Shown one piece after another: positions 15,158-23,665 of a stretch of 25,943 nt of DNA. This stretch comes from Chloroflexota bacterium. GTDB lineage: Bacteria; Chloroflexota; Dehalococcoidia; UBA3495. The translations under genes were made by a program, and so were the position numbers. The notes under the pieces are model-generated. The model searched no databases. It saw only the letters and a program-made list of their open reading frames with translations, and had not been told where the DNA came from. The DNA lies in assembly GCA_022563275.1 (NCBI GenBank), contig JADFNR010000042.1, positions 1 through 25,943 of the forward strand, read 5' to 3'. Numbering within the stretch: position 1 is the stretch's first letter; each line of letters opens with the position of its first letter.

Positions 15158-17476
15158 TCAGCGTCTCCCCGGGAATGCGCCACCACCACCTATGCCGCCA
15201 CCGCCGCGGAATCGGTCCCGCAAGGCCTGAAACGGGTCATCCGAGACCTGGGCATTCTGAATCACCACCCGGTCTCCCTCTTGTAGCCCCGCCTGCACCT
15301 CAGTCCAGAAACCGTCGGTGTCGCCGAGAATAACCGGGCGCTCCTCGATTCCCGACTCAGTCTCCAACATGACTGTCGGCGCTTGGAAGCTGCCGAATAT
15401 GGCTTGCTGCGGAAGCAAGAGGACATTCAACCGCTGTTCCAACACCAGATCGGCCACTGCGCTGAGGCCGTCCCTCAATCGCAGGCCATCCGGGATCTGG
15501 ATCTGCACCCGCACCGAATAGGTGACCACACCCTGTTGGATGTTGGCGACGGGCGCTATCTCGCTGACAAACCCTTCCAAGACCCGCCCCGGCAGAGCAT
15601 CCACCGTTATCGACGCGATGAGTCCCTCTCTGAGAAGCAAGATGTCAATTTCATCGACGATCCCGTCCATCTCCACCACTGACGGGTCTACCATCTCGAC
15701 GATCGGGGCGTTGGCGCCCACCTGGTCGCCCTCCAACACCGATACCAGGGAAACAATGCCATCGAACGGGGCCGTGATGGTGGCATTCCGCAGTTTCTCT
15801 AGTGCGGCGGCATGGGCGGTTTGGGCTGCGGTCAACCTCGCAAACAGAAGCGCGAGGTCCGCGGCATCGGGCGCCAGTAGGTCCGCAAGGTCCTGATCAG
15901 CCTGATCCAAGTTCGCCATCGCCACCTCGATCTCTTGAGACCGAAGCGCCACTTCGACGGCGTCTGGTACGGCGGTTATTTCGGCCAAGTTCCCTTCTGA
16001 TATGGCCGCCAGTCTCGAGTCCAGTAGGGCTGGGTCTTCTACGCTGAGGGACAAGAGGTATTCCAGGTCCAGATCTGCCTGCTTCAAACTCGCCGCCGCC
16101 ACGTCGATCTCCCGAGACCGAAGCTCCACTGAGACGGCGTCCGGCCCAGCGATCATGTCGGCCAAGGACTCTTCTTCTTTGCCGAGTTTGGCCCACGCTT
16201 GCACAAAATCAGACTCAAACAGGCTGATCTGGGCCGGGTTGGCCCCGCTCTCGACGGCGGAAAGGCCCAACTTCAAGGCGGCCAATTCCGCCTCAGCCAC
16301 CGTGGCATCCAGACCGGAGTTCAAGACCGCCCCCAAGTTGGTCCGGGCGTCTTCTATCTTCGCCAATTGCGCCTCTATCGAAGGTGTGGTGGCGTCGGCG
16401 GCCAGGTCGCCCAGGGCTGACGTAGCCTCGGCCAGATCTGACTCCGCCTTTTCCTTCTTCGTCATCAGTTGTTCAAGGGGGACCAATTCCGCATTGGCCG
16501 AGTCCAAAGTGTCCTGTAACGTGGCCAGAAACTCCTCAGTCTGTAAGATTGGCCCAAAAAGCCCCTCCACTCCCGAGGCCTGGGATGCAAACAGATCTTC
16601 CAACCGAAGGGCGATCTCGTCGTAAACTGTCTGCGCTTGGGCCTGGTCTTCTCGGGCCTGGTCTAGTTTGATAATATTGGCCGCTTCGTAAGTGTCCAGG
16701 GCGTTCCTAGCGGCCACTAGATCGGCCTTGGCATCGGCCTGATTCAACAGCGCCTGGGCCAGGCTTTGGGAAAAGCTCACGCCCAGCCCTCCCAGCGCTT
16801 CCTCTGCATCCCGCACCTTCACTCTGACGCTGGCCACCGTCTGTTCTTGGGTCTTGATCTGTTCCGACGAGAAGGGGACGTTCGCTTCGTCCAATGCCTC
16901 ACCGGCGGCCTTGAGATCGAACTCGGCTTTGGCAACTTTTTGCCGTGCTTGGGCCAGGTCCAGAGCCGCGGAATTCAGCAGACCGTCCAATGCCTCTCTG
17001 GCGGCTTGAAGATCGAACTCGGCGCCGGCTACTTTACGCCGGGCTTGGGCCAGACTCAGCTCCGTGGGAATGGCCAGTTCGTCCAGAAGTTTCTGGGCGG
17101 TGATGATATCCACCTGGGCTTGGGCCACCGTTTGGGCGAGAGTCGCGGCGGTGGCGGCGTCCAGCCGGGCCAGTTCCTGCCCGGCCGTAACACTTTGACC
17201 GTCGCGGACCAACAGCCGCTCCACCTTGCCAGCGGTGCCGAAACTCAACGTCTCACGGTTGGGAAACTCCAGGCTGCCGCTGGTGGTTACCTGGCGGACC
17301 AGATCGCCGAAGCCGATGGGGATCAACTGTTGGTCTTCCGCCAGGCCGCTGGAAGGGCCGCCGCTGGACAGTTCATACCCAGCGTAGGTGGCCCCGGCGG
17401 AAGCCAACAACGCCAGCACCAACACCATGGCCTGCACCGGCCGTAGGGTCTTTAAGGATGCGTAGAATCTTTCCAC
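15158..17476 (-). CDS. Periplasmic adaptor (HlyD/MacA family) with a giant coiled-coil region
   Basis: A 772-residue membrane-fusion/adaptor subunit, about twice the usual MacA length. An N-terminal helix (about 14-34) anchors it. The first lipoyl half is GKVERLLVRDGQSVTAGQEL (83-102); the second half begins at NATITAPFDGIVS (564 on), followed by a beta-barrel and membrane-proximal domain. Between the halves lie about 457 mostly helical residues (107-563) against roughly 60-130 in usual adaptors. They include internal repeats: LAQARRKVAGAEFDL recurs as LAQARQKVAKAEFDL 32 residues later, and PDAVSVELRSREIDV as PDAVEVALRSQEIEV 59 residues later. The tail is Gly-rich. A GTG start at 17476 has GGAG 6 nt upstream. 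The long arm suggests bridging a thick envelope layer or another partner. Confidence 0.88.
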   Translation of the reverse strand: MERFYASLKTLRPVQAMVLVLALLASAGATYAGYELSSGGPSSGLAEDQQLIPIGFGDLVRQVTTSGSLEFPNRETLSFGTAGKVERLLVRDGQSVTAGQELARLDAATAATLAQTVAQAQVDIITAQKLLDELAIPTELSLAQARRKVAGAEFDLQAAREALDGLLNSAALDLAQARQKVAKAEFDLKAAGEALDEANVPFSSEQIKTQEQTVASVRVKVRDAEEALGGLGVSFSQSLAQALLNQADAKADLVAARNALDTYEAANIIKLDQAREDQAQAQTVYDEIALRLEDLFASQASGVEGLFGPILQTEEFLATLQDTLDSANAELVPLEQLMTKKEKAESDLAEATSALGDLAADATTPSIEAQLAKIEDARTNLGAVLNSGLDATVAEAELAALKLGLSAVESGANPAQISLFESDFVQAWAKLGKEEESLADMIAGPDAVSVELRSREIDVAAASLKQADLDLEYLLSLSVEDPALLDSRLAAISEGNLAEITAVPDAVEVALRSQEIEVAMANLDQADQDLADLLAPDAADLALLFARLTAAQTAHAAALEKLRNATITAPFDGIVSLVSVLEGDQVGANAPIVEMVDPSVVEMDGIVDEIDILLLREGLIASITVDALPGRVLEGFVSEIAPVANIQQGVVTYSVRVQIQIPDGLRLRDGLSAVADLVLEQRLNVLLLPQQAIFGSFQAPTVMLETESGIEERPVILGDTDGFWTEVQAGLQEGDRVVIQNAQVSDDPFQALRDRFRGGGGIGGGGAFPGRR

Positions 17477-17539
17477 TTGATCTCCACTCCAATTCGATCC
17501 GGAACCGTTTCTGACCGGAACTGCTATCTAATCTGGGGC

Positions 17540-18928
17540 CTAGTCCTGATTCGATTCGGCCGGGCTGTCTGGCGCGGCGACAGGCAATTCGAACACGAAC
17601 CTAGCACCGGAAGGCACAACCCTTTCCACATGGATGTTGCCTCCATGGACTTCCACCAACTGTTTGGCGATGGTTAGTCCCAGACCCGCGCCGCCGGTGG
17701 CCCTGGCTCGCGACGGGTCGGCCCTGAAGAAACGATCGAACACCCGGTCCAGGTCTTCCGCCGGGATCCCCCGCCCGGTGTCTGCCACGGCCACCCGGAC
17801 CATTCCGTCGCCGCTCGTCCCGGCGCTAACCGCGATTCTGCCACCGTCCGGGGTGTGAATGATGGCGTTCTCCAAAAGATTGTTCACCACCTGGGAGATC
17901 CGAGTTCCGTCCATCTCCACGAGAGGAATCCCTTCGTCTGTTTCCAAGGTCACGCTTATACCCTTGGCCTCGGCGCGCGGCCTCACGGCGTCGACACAGC
18001 CCTGAAGCAGGTCAGACATCCGGCCCGGAATACGGTGCAACTGCAGGGCGCCCGCTTCCGCCTGGGCCACCAGCCTCAGGTCCTCAACCAGGTGGCCAAG
18101 GTGGATCACCTGTCCATGGATCGTGTCGATGGTGCTCTCATCAGGTTGCAACAAACCGTCTTTCAGCGCCTCCAAGTATCCCTGGATATTGGACACCGGA
18201 GTTCGCAGTTCGTGGGCCACGTCGGCTACAAGGTTGCGCCTTTGCCGCTCTGCGTCCTCCAGGTTTGCGGCCATGGAGTTGAACGCCAATGCCAACTGCC
18301 GCAGCTCGCTGGTTCCCTCCGCTGGGACCCTTCGGGAGAAATCTCCTCGGCCGAGGTGTTGGGCCGCCTCACCCAGATTTGTTACCGGGGCTAACAATTT
18401 CCGAGAAAGAACAGAAACGAGCAGGATGCCCAGGGCAACGGCGGAGATCCCGGTCAAAAGCAGTGACCGGTTGACAGTGGAAACCAGGCTGGCCACGGCC
18501 GGATCAGGGATCCTTTCTGGGCCAGTGTCAGGCGTGAAAGAGAACGACCCAACCTCCCGGCCGGCGACCAGAACCGGGACCGGGGCCGATCCGTTGGATG
18601 GCCGTTCCCTCCGCAACCCGAAGCGCAGATGGGAATCTCCGATCACTTCGCCGTTCAGGCCGCGGACGATGATCCGCTGCCCCGCCAGGCGGCCAGCCTG
18701 CTCCAGAACGGATTGCAACTGCGCCGGGTCGCGGCGTTGGGAATAGAACCGGGAGATCACCTGTTGTACACGGGCGGTGCGGGCGTCTTCCTGGCGTTTC
18801 TCGATCCGTTCCACCTCCCTCTCAGCCGCGTAGCCAACATAGACGCTGACGCCGGCCAAGGCCATGGCCAGCACCAAAGCGAAGCCCAGCACCAGGCGGA
18901 ATTGGAGACTGAAGAAAATCCTAGACAT
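17540..18928 (-). CDS. HAMP-domain sensor histidine kinase (BaeS/CpxA-like)
   Basis: A 462-residue membrane kinase with two helices (about 11-32 and 156-176) enclosing an extracytoplasmic sensor of about 125 residues. A HAMP linker follows (about 177-230), then HisKA with VADVAHELRTPVSNIQGYLE (phosphoacceptor His239), and an HATPase_c domain with N box VVNNLLENAIIHT, G1 VADTGRGIPAEDLDRVFDRF and G2 GGAGLGLTIAKQ. All catalytic boxes are intact. The start overlaps the response-regulator stop by 8 bp, so the pair is co-translated. The exporter adaptor starts 63 bp downstream, so exporter control by this pair is likely. The sensor has no recognised domain name. Confidence 0.95.
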   Translation of the reverse strand: MSRIFFSLQFRLVLGFALVLAMALAGVSVYVGYAAEREVERIEKRQEDARTARVQQVISRFYSQRRDPAQLQSVLEQAGRLAGQRIIVRGLNGEVIGDSHLRFGLRRERPSNGSAPVPVLVAGREVGSFSFTPDTGPERIPDPAVASLVSTVNRSLLLTGISAVALGILLVSVLSRKLLAPVTNLGEAAQHLGRGDFSRRVPAEGTSELRQLALAFNSMAANLEDAERQRRNLVADVAHELRTPVSNIQGYLEALKDGLLQPDESTIDTIHGQVIHLGHLVEDLRLVAQAEAGALQLHRIPGRMSDLLQGCVDAVRPRAEAKGISVTLETDEGIPLVEMDGTRISQVVNNLLENAIIHTPDGGRIAVSAGTSGDGMVRVAVADTGRGIPAEDLDRVFDRFFRADPSRARATGGAGLGLTIAKQLVEVHGGNIHVERVVPSGARFVFELPVAAPDSPAESNQD

Positions 18929-19688
18929 TGGTCAGCCTGTAACCGCTGCCGTAGACGGTCTGGATCAGTTTGGCCGTTCCGGGTACTACGTCCACCTTTC
19001 GGCGCAGGCTGGACATGTGGGCATCAACGGTCCGGTCGAAGCCGTCGAAATCATAGCCAAACACCCGGTCGATGATCTGTTCCCTGGTGAAGATCCGGCC
19101 CGGTTCCCGTACCAGTAAAGCTATCAGCCGGAACTCCGTGGGGGTGAGAGTTATTGGGGTGCCGGCCACGCTTACCGTCCGCTGCCTGAAGTCCACGGCA
19201 AAGGGACCGGACTCCAACGATCCTGGCCCGGCGTCGTCACGGTCGCGGGCCGTGCGCCGGAGGACCGCGCGCACCCTGGCGGCCAATTCTCTTGGGCTGA
19301 AGGGTTTCGTCACGTAATCGTCGGCCCCCAGGTCGAGGCCGGCCAACCGGTTATCCTCTTCCACCATTGCGGTCAACATGATTACCGGCACCGAAGACTC
19401 GGCCCGGAGGGTCCGGCATACTTCCATACCGTCCATCCGAGGCATCATCAGGTCCAGAACGATCAAGTCGGGCTGTTCCTCCCGCGCCATCTCCAGCCCG
19501 GTCACCCCGTCGTTGGCGGTCAGCACCTCATGACCGTCCCGCTCCAAGTAGAGCCGGACCAGTTCCACCACGTTTGGGTCGTCGTCCACCACCAGTATCT
19601 TGCTGCCCGGTTGAGGTTCGTCGGCCAATGGAAATCTACTCCCTACGCTGGATTGAGACCGGTCAAGTCGGTTTCGGTTAGCTAACAT
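18921..19688 (-). CDS. OmpR/PhoB-type response regulator
   Basis: A 255-residue regulator with a receiver domain (about 28-145) and a winged-helix DNA-binding domain (about 160-255). The phosphoacceptor is Asp79 in LIVLDLMMPRMDG, the acidic pair lies in VVDDDPN, and the conserved Lys is in YVTKPFSPREL. The output domain shows TPTEFRLIALLVREPGRIFTR and the usual C-terminal hairpin TVYGSGYRL. The first 28 residues (before SKILVVDDD) are extra and lack a good ribosome binding site upstream of the ATG at 19688, so the real start may be further in. It overlaps its partner kinase by 8 bp and is preceded by a terminator hairpin, so a promoter must lie in 19689-19705 or within the hairpin region. Confidence 0.94.
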   Translation of the reverse strand: MLANRNRLDRSQSSVGSRFPLADEPQPGSKILVVDDDPNVVELVRLYLERDGHEVLTANDGVTGLEMAREEQPDLIVLDLMMPRMDGMEVCRTLRAESSVPVIMLTAMVEEDNRLAGLDLGADDYVTKPFSPRELAARVRAVLRRTARDRDDAGPGSLESGPFAVDFRQRTVSVAGTPITLTPTEFRLIALLVREPGRIFTREQIIDRVFGYDFDGFDRTVDAHMSSLRRKVDVVPGTAKLIQTVYGSGYRLTNV

Positions 19689-19705
19689 ATATCTTAATCG
19701 AGGAA

Positions 19706-19739
19706 GGGGAAGCGAGAGGTTGAAAACCTCCCGCTCCCC
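19706..19739 (-). terminator. Stem-loop terminator after the repeat protein
   Basis: GGGGAAGCGAGAGGTT (19706-19721) pairs with AACCTCCCGCTCCCC (19725-19739) across a 3-nt loop, with one bulged A and one mismatch. It lies 51 bp beyond the stop of the minus-strand repeat protein and just before the response-regulator start. The following minus-strand bases are CT-rich, without a long T-run, so termination may be partial and could allow read-through into the two-component genes. Confidence 0.6.
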
Positions 19740-19790
19740 GTTGGTTTATCGGACCGCTAAGCGTGTCTTGAACACCGGAACATCCACATT

Positions 19791-20507
19791 TCAGTAAGAG
19801 GTGCCGGTCCCTTCCGGAACCTCGCCGCCCACTCCTGGGGGAAGTTGTTCCTGGCCGGGGATCTGCTGGCCGTTATGACGTTGGCCAAACTTGGAGCGAA
19901 GTTCGCCCCGCCCGGGAAATTCTTGGCCTTCGAAACGTTTGTCAAACCTGGAGCGGAGCTCTCCCTGGCCGGGGAAGTCCTGGCCTTCGAAGCGCTGCTC
20001 GAACCTGGAGCGGAGCTCTCCCTGGCCGGGGAATTCCTGACCTCCAAAGCGTTGCTCGAACCTGGAGCGGAGTTCGCCCTGGCCGGGGAATTCTTGGCCT
20101 CCGAACCGCTGTCCGAAGCTCTGGCGCGGTCCGCCGTCCTCACCGTCACCGCCGCCGCCAAACCCAAACAGCCGATGGCCATTGCGGTGCAGGTTCGGGC
20201 CCTCTGGGCGGGCTTCGTACCACTCAAGGTAGGCGTCTGCTTGATCTTGAGTCAGGACACCCGCCTCCACCATGTGGTCCAGGCGATGCTCAAGGCGCTC
20301 CAACCGAACTTCCTGGGTGGCCAGCTGCAAGGCGTCTTGAACGGTCTGCGCGTCCTCGATTCCAAGAATCTCGGCCACTTTGGCGGCCACTGTTTCCTTG
20401 GGGGACACATTCTCCCCGTCCTCGTCGTGGGCTAGGACTGATGCGCCCGTTAGCCCGGCTGCCAGTATTCCTGTAACCAGGGGTAGCATTAGCCATTTGC
20501 GTTTCAT
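19791..20507 (-). CDS. Secreted YckD/DUF2680-like protein with five 19-residue repeats
   Basis: A 238-residue exported protein. A signal peptide (about 1-26, MLPLVTGILAAGLTGASVLAH) is followed by a helical domain (about 35-105) resembling DUF2680/YckD: VAAKVAEILGI, ATQEVRLERLEHRLD and VEAGVLTQDQADAYLEWYE. A Gly/Asp linker leads to five tandem 19-residue repeats with consensus F-x-QRFGGQEFPGQGELRSR. I start at the ATG at 20507, with AGGAGA about 6 nt upstream, which puts the signal peptide first; an in-frame extension to 20558 does not. It lies just before the two-component pair and ends in its own hairpin. A periplasmic accessory of the sensor, comparable in position to CpxP, is possible but unproven. 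Confidence 0.68.
   Translation of the reverse strand: MKRKWLMLPLVTGILAAGLTGASVLAHDEDGENVSPKETVAAKVAEILGIEDAQTVQDALQLATQEVRLERLEHRLDHMVEAGVLTQDQADAYLEWYEARPEGPNLHRNGHRLFGFGGGGDGEDGGPRQSFGQRFGGQEFPGQGELRSRFEQRFGGQEFPGQGELRSRFEQRFEGQDFPGQGELRSRFDKRFEGQEFPGRGELRSKFGQRHNGQQIPGQEQLPPGVGGEVPEGTGTSY
19833..20117 (-). repeat. Five in-frame 57-bp tandem repeats
   Basis: Five consecutive 57-bp units (20061-20117, 20004-20060, 19947-20003, 19890-19946, 19833-19889 in reading order). The first four encode near-identical peptides and the last is diverged. Because the unit is a multiple of 3, copy-number change by slippage would keep the frame. Confidence 0.85.
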
Positions 20508-20725
20508 CTCACGATCTCCTAAGTGTTTTTCTGGTTGATATGCGCCGCGACGTTGCATGTTTCTACTCTACCGTCAAACTTTTAAGAAACTTTGAAGGTG
20601 CAAACCTTGGGTTGTTGCCTAATTTCAGGCACGAAATACGCAAATAAAACACAAGCCGCTCAGCAAAAGCAAAGTTTCGCGCCAAATTACTGCACATCTT
20701 TGGGTCCCCTGATTGGAAAAGAAAG

Positions 20726-20752
20726 AACCGCCATTGGTCACCAATGGCGGTT
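20726..20752 (-). terminator. Intrinsic terminator of the orphan response regulator
   Basis: AACCGCCATTGG (20726-20737) and CCAATGGCGGTT (20741-20752) form a perfect 12-bp stem with a 3-nt loop. On the minus strand it is followed at once by CTTTCTTTTCC, a T-rich tract, 35 bp past the stop of the response regulator at 20787. Confidence 0.9.
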
Positions 20753-20786
20753 TGAGTGGCGGGGCTGAAGCCTGGGCACCGGATGC

Positions 20787-21365
20787 TTACGAAGCGCCGG
20801 GCAGTTCCGGCTCTGGTTTTATGACAATACCAGCGGAGCTGGGCGATGCGTTGGCCTCCGACAGTTCCGCGAATTTTCGGTTGAGAGACCTGACTTCCCG
20901 GACCTTGTTCTCCAAAGCTTTTGACTGATGCACCAGAAGCTCCTCGAGGTGTTGCTGGTGGCCGAATTTTTCCAGATATTCGCTCTGCTTCTCCAGGGCC
21001 TCATTCACAGCCTCGATGAGTTTAGCCTTGTCCACCGGTTTTACCAGGTAATCGAGGGCTCCCCCCTTGATCTGGGAAACGGCGACGTCTATCCGGTCTT
21101 CAGCACTCACGAATAGAACGGCGGTCCGGGGAAACTTTTCCTTGACCTCTGTAAATAGGTCCAGCCCGGACATATCCGGCATCATGACATCGACCACTGC
21201 CAGATCGATCTCTTCAGCGGCAAGCACTGCTAAAGCGGCTTGCCCGCTGGAAGCGGTGAAACAAACGAACCCGGCGCCTTCCAGATTCTCCCGATGGAGT
21301 TCCCGAAGGTCCTCTTCATCATCGACGACCAAGATTTTTCGGTCTCTGATTCCTGATCCAGCCAT
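20787..21365 (-). CDS. Orphan response regulator, receiver plus coiled coil
   Basis: A 192-residue protein with an N-terminal receiver domain (about 9-125): acidic pair in VVDDEED, phosphoacceptor Asp59 in AVVDVMMPDMSG, and conserved Lys in YLVKPVDKAKL. Residues about 125-170 (EKQSEYLEKFGHQQHLEEL and onward to RSLNRKFAELSEAN) are heptad-like, a predicted coiled coil, followed by a short Pro-rich tail. There is no DNA-binding, GGDEF, HD-GYP or kinase domain, so output would be by protein contact. I take the ATG at 21365; an in-frame TTG at 21392 adds nine residues. No histidine kinase is adjacent. It ends in a strong terminator and is monocistronic. Confidence 0.85.
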   Translation of the reverse strand: MAGSGIRDRKILVVDDEEDLRELHRENLEGAGFVCFTASSGQAALAVLAAEEIDLAVVDVMMPDMSGLDLFTEVKEKFPRTAVLFVSAEDRIDVAVSQIKGGALDYLVKPVDKAKLIEAVNEALEKQSEYLEKFGHQQHLEELLVHQSKALENKVREVRSLNRKFAELSEANASPSSAGIVIKPEPELPGAS

Positions 21366-21585
21366 CGTAGATCTATGTTCCCCGCCAAGCAAACTGCAAA
21401 TATCTCAAAGCCAATCTTATTGTATCGGACGGGGTGGTTCTATACCGTTGGATTCAGTTTGACGGAACTGTTCTGTCGCCTATTGAAGTGAGTATCCAAG
21501 TTCAGACATCTTCGCTCATCGATTGGTTAATATCAAATGTGGCTTGAACGATTCCCGTCTGTGGATTCCAAGTCTATCTCCACTG

Positions 21586-21876
21586 TCAGCCGGGGAGCCC
21601 CTGGCGGATCACCTGGGCAACATCCCGGTCTTGGTTGGTGTACGAGACGCCAAGATCACCCTGTACGGCATTACCCAGGAATTTGCCGTATTGGGCCCAC
21701 AGAGGGTCGTCAAGACCGTAGCGGTGGTTCAAGTTGGCCACCACCTGGGGCGGGAGTTTCTTATTCTCGTCCCAGGGGCCGCCCGGCACCGCATGCATCA
21801 ACACGAAGGTGATTGTGCCGATGCCAAGCAACACGGGAAAAATCCAAAATAGGCGCTGGGCAGTGTAACGCAACAT
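21586..21876 (-). pseudogene. Truncated DppB/OppB-like ABC permease
   Basis: A 96-residue frame that is the N-terminal third of a dipeptide-type permease: first helix in QRLFWIFPVLLGIGTITFVLMH, the family's GGPWD box (AVPGGPWDENKKLP), then RYGLDDPLWAQYGKFLGNAVQGDLG and VIRQGLPG, where it stops. Family members are about 300-340 residues, and the point of truncation lies just before the BPD_transp_1 helices. In a shifted frame after GLPG the bases read LTVEIDL, like the family's LPVTVEL, so a frameshift preceded loss of the rest. Only 220 bp separate its end from the next gene, so the C-terminal part is gone. It lies 55 bp downstream of a matching binding-protein gene. Confidence 0.8.
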
Positions 21877-21931
21877 AGCCGCCGCCCCTATTTAGCCTCA
21901 GCCCGGGGACCAACCCCCTCAAAGGCCAAGG

Positions 21932-23656
21932 CTATGGGCTCAGATAGACCTCAGCCAGTCTGGTGTCGCCTGGAATCTCCCCGTCGATGCCGGTCAAGGT
22001 GAGTCCGCGAACACGCGGGCTCTTCAGGTAGTAGCGTTCCACGTACATGAAGGGAACGATTGGGGCGTCCGCGATCATGACCTGGTGGGCCTGGCTCCAG
22101 AGGCCTACTCTAGTTTTCTGGTCCAACTCGGTTGCGGCCAACCCCGCCAGGCGGTCGAACTCGTCGCTGGCGTAACCGGTGATGTCCAGAAATGAATCGG
22201 ACGCGAAAAGGCTGGCCAGGAAATTTTCGGGGTCCGGATAGTCGGCGGTCCAAGCCAGGAGCGTGATCTCGAACTGCCGTCCCCCGATCACCTGGCCCCC
22301 GTAGGACGGTGGGTCCAACGGATCTAGGCTCATTTCGATCCCCAGGTTCCCCGATAATTGTAGTTGCAAGAACTGGGCCATCAGGCCCTGGTCACCGGCG
22401 TCCACGTAGGTCAATGTGATCTCCGGGAACCCCTCTCCTCCGGGATAGCCGGCATCAGCCAACAGCGCCTTGGCCTTCTTGGCATCAAATTGGTATTCGT
22501 TACCAACGCTGGGGTCGTATCCGGGTAGACCGGGCGGCAGCCAGCCCGTGGCCGATTCACCCACTCCGTTCTTGACCTTTTCGGTCCAGGCGTCCCGGTC
22601 GATACCGGTGGCGATGGCCCGCCGGACCATGGGGTCGTCCAAAGGCTCAACCGTCGTGTTCAGGAACAGGGCCAGGCTGGAAAGCTGGGAAGACGGCAAC
22701 ACCTGCCCCCCCAATGTGGCATCCGCCAATATCGCGGCCTCAGTGCCCGGCGGGATCCGGGCGATGTCCAGATCCCCGGCTTTGTAGGCCACCAATTCAG
22801 CATTGACGTCGGTGATCATCGAGAGCCGGATACGCGCTTGCTTGGGCGCTGGGCCCCAGTAGGTAGGGTTCGCCTCCAGGGTGATGTGGTCTTGGTGGAC
22901 CCACTCGGACAGGATGTATGGGCCGTTGCCCACGTAATTTCCCGCCTCCGTCCAGGCAGTGCCGTATTCCTCGATCACGTCCTGCCGCACGGGCGACGCT
23001 GCCACAAGGGCCATTTTCTGGAGAAACGTGGGGTTGGGGGCGGTCAGATTGACGACCAGCGTATCGTCGGATGTAGCCGAGATACCAAGGGCCTCCCGCA
23101 GGCGGGCTTTGGCTGCCGGTTCAGCCTCCGCCGCCATCAGATATTCTTCTCCGCCTTGGATGGCGGAGAAGAATGATGAGTATGGTGCGGCGAGATCGGG
23201 GGAGAGGGCCCTCTTGAGGGTATATTCAAAATCCCTGGCCGTCAGTGGCTGGCCATCACTCCATATGAGCCCCTGCCTAAGCTTGAAAGTATAGGTTAGG
23301 CCATCTAACGTGATCCCCCCGTTCTCAACGGTCGGGACGACGGCGGCCACCAGCGGAGTCAGATTCAAACGTTTATCGAACCCAAGGAGGCCCTCGGAAA
23401 GCTGCCTCAGGACGGAAAACTCCAACAAGGAACTGGCTAACTGCGGGTCCAGGGTGCTGGGCTCTCCACCCAAGTTCACCCGCAACAGACTGCCAGAACC
23501 TGTCGGAGGTTTGGTGGCCGTCGGAGCGGGGGTGGCCGGAGCTGTGGCGTCCGGAACGACGGAGGCTGGAATGGCTGTGGCGTCTCCGCCACAGGCTAGC
23601 ACCAATAGCAGGGCCAAGAATCCGGCGAAGGAGCCTAAGTGTTTAAAGGAAACCAT
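21932..23656 (-). CDS. Peptide/nickel-type ABC substrate-binding lipoprotein (SBP_bac_5)
   Basis: A 574-residue family-5 extracytoplasmic binding protein (DppA/OppA type). The N-terminus ends in a lipobox LVLAC (lipid-anchored Cys22), followed by a Thr/Ala/Pro-rich linker. Fold markers include LGGEPSTLDPQLA at the start of the mature domain, LTYTFKLRQGLIWSDGQPLT, NPTYWGPAPKQARIRLSMI and VRRAIATGIDRDAW. I use the ATG at 23656; the in-frame upstream GTG adds three residues. It would deliver peptides, nickel or sugars to a Dpp-type permease pair, but the adjacent permease gene is truncated and no ATPases follow, so the transporter is not functional at this locus. The protein might serve another permease. 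Confidence 0.9.
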   Translation of the reverse strand: MVSFKHLGSFAGFLALLLVLACGGDATAIPASVVPDATAPATPAPTATKPPTGSGSLLRVNLGGEPSTLDPQLASSLLEFSVLRQLSEGLLGFDKRLNLTPLVAAVVPTVENGGITLDGLTYTFKLRQGLIWSDGQPLTARDFEYTLKRALSPDLAAPYSSFFSAIQGGEEYLMAAEAEPAAKARLREALGISATSDDTLVVNLTAPNPTFLQKMALVAASPVRQDVIEEYGTAWTEAGNYVGNGPYILSEWVHQDHITLEANPTYWGPAPKQARIRLSMITDVNAELVAYKAGDLDIARIPPGTEAAILADATLGGQVLPSSQLSSLALFLNTTVEPLDDPMVRRAIATGIDRDAWTEKVKNGVGESATGWLPPGLPGYDPSVGNEYQFDAKKAKALLADAGYPGGEGFPEITLTYVDAGDQGLMAQFLQLQLSGNLGIEMSLDPLDPPSYGGQVIGGRQFEITLLAWTADYPDPENFLASLFASDSFLDITGYASDEFDRLAGLAATELDQKTRVGLWSQAHQVMIADAPIVPFMYVERYYLKSPRVRGLTLTGIDGEIPGDTRLAEVYLSP

Positions 23657-23665
23657 TGATCCCAC

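Noticed and set aside
19833..20117. CRISPR-like array
   Set aside because: The repeats are contiguous 57-bp in-frame units with no spacers and encode protein.
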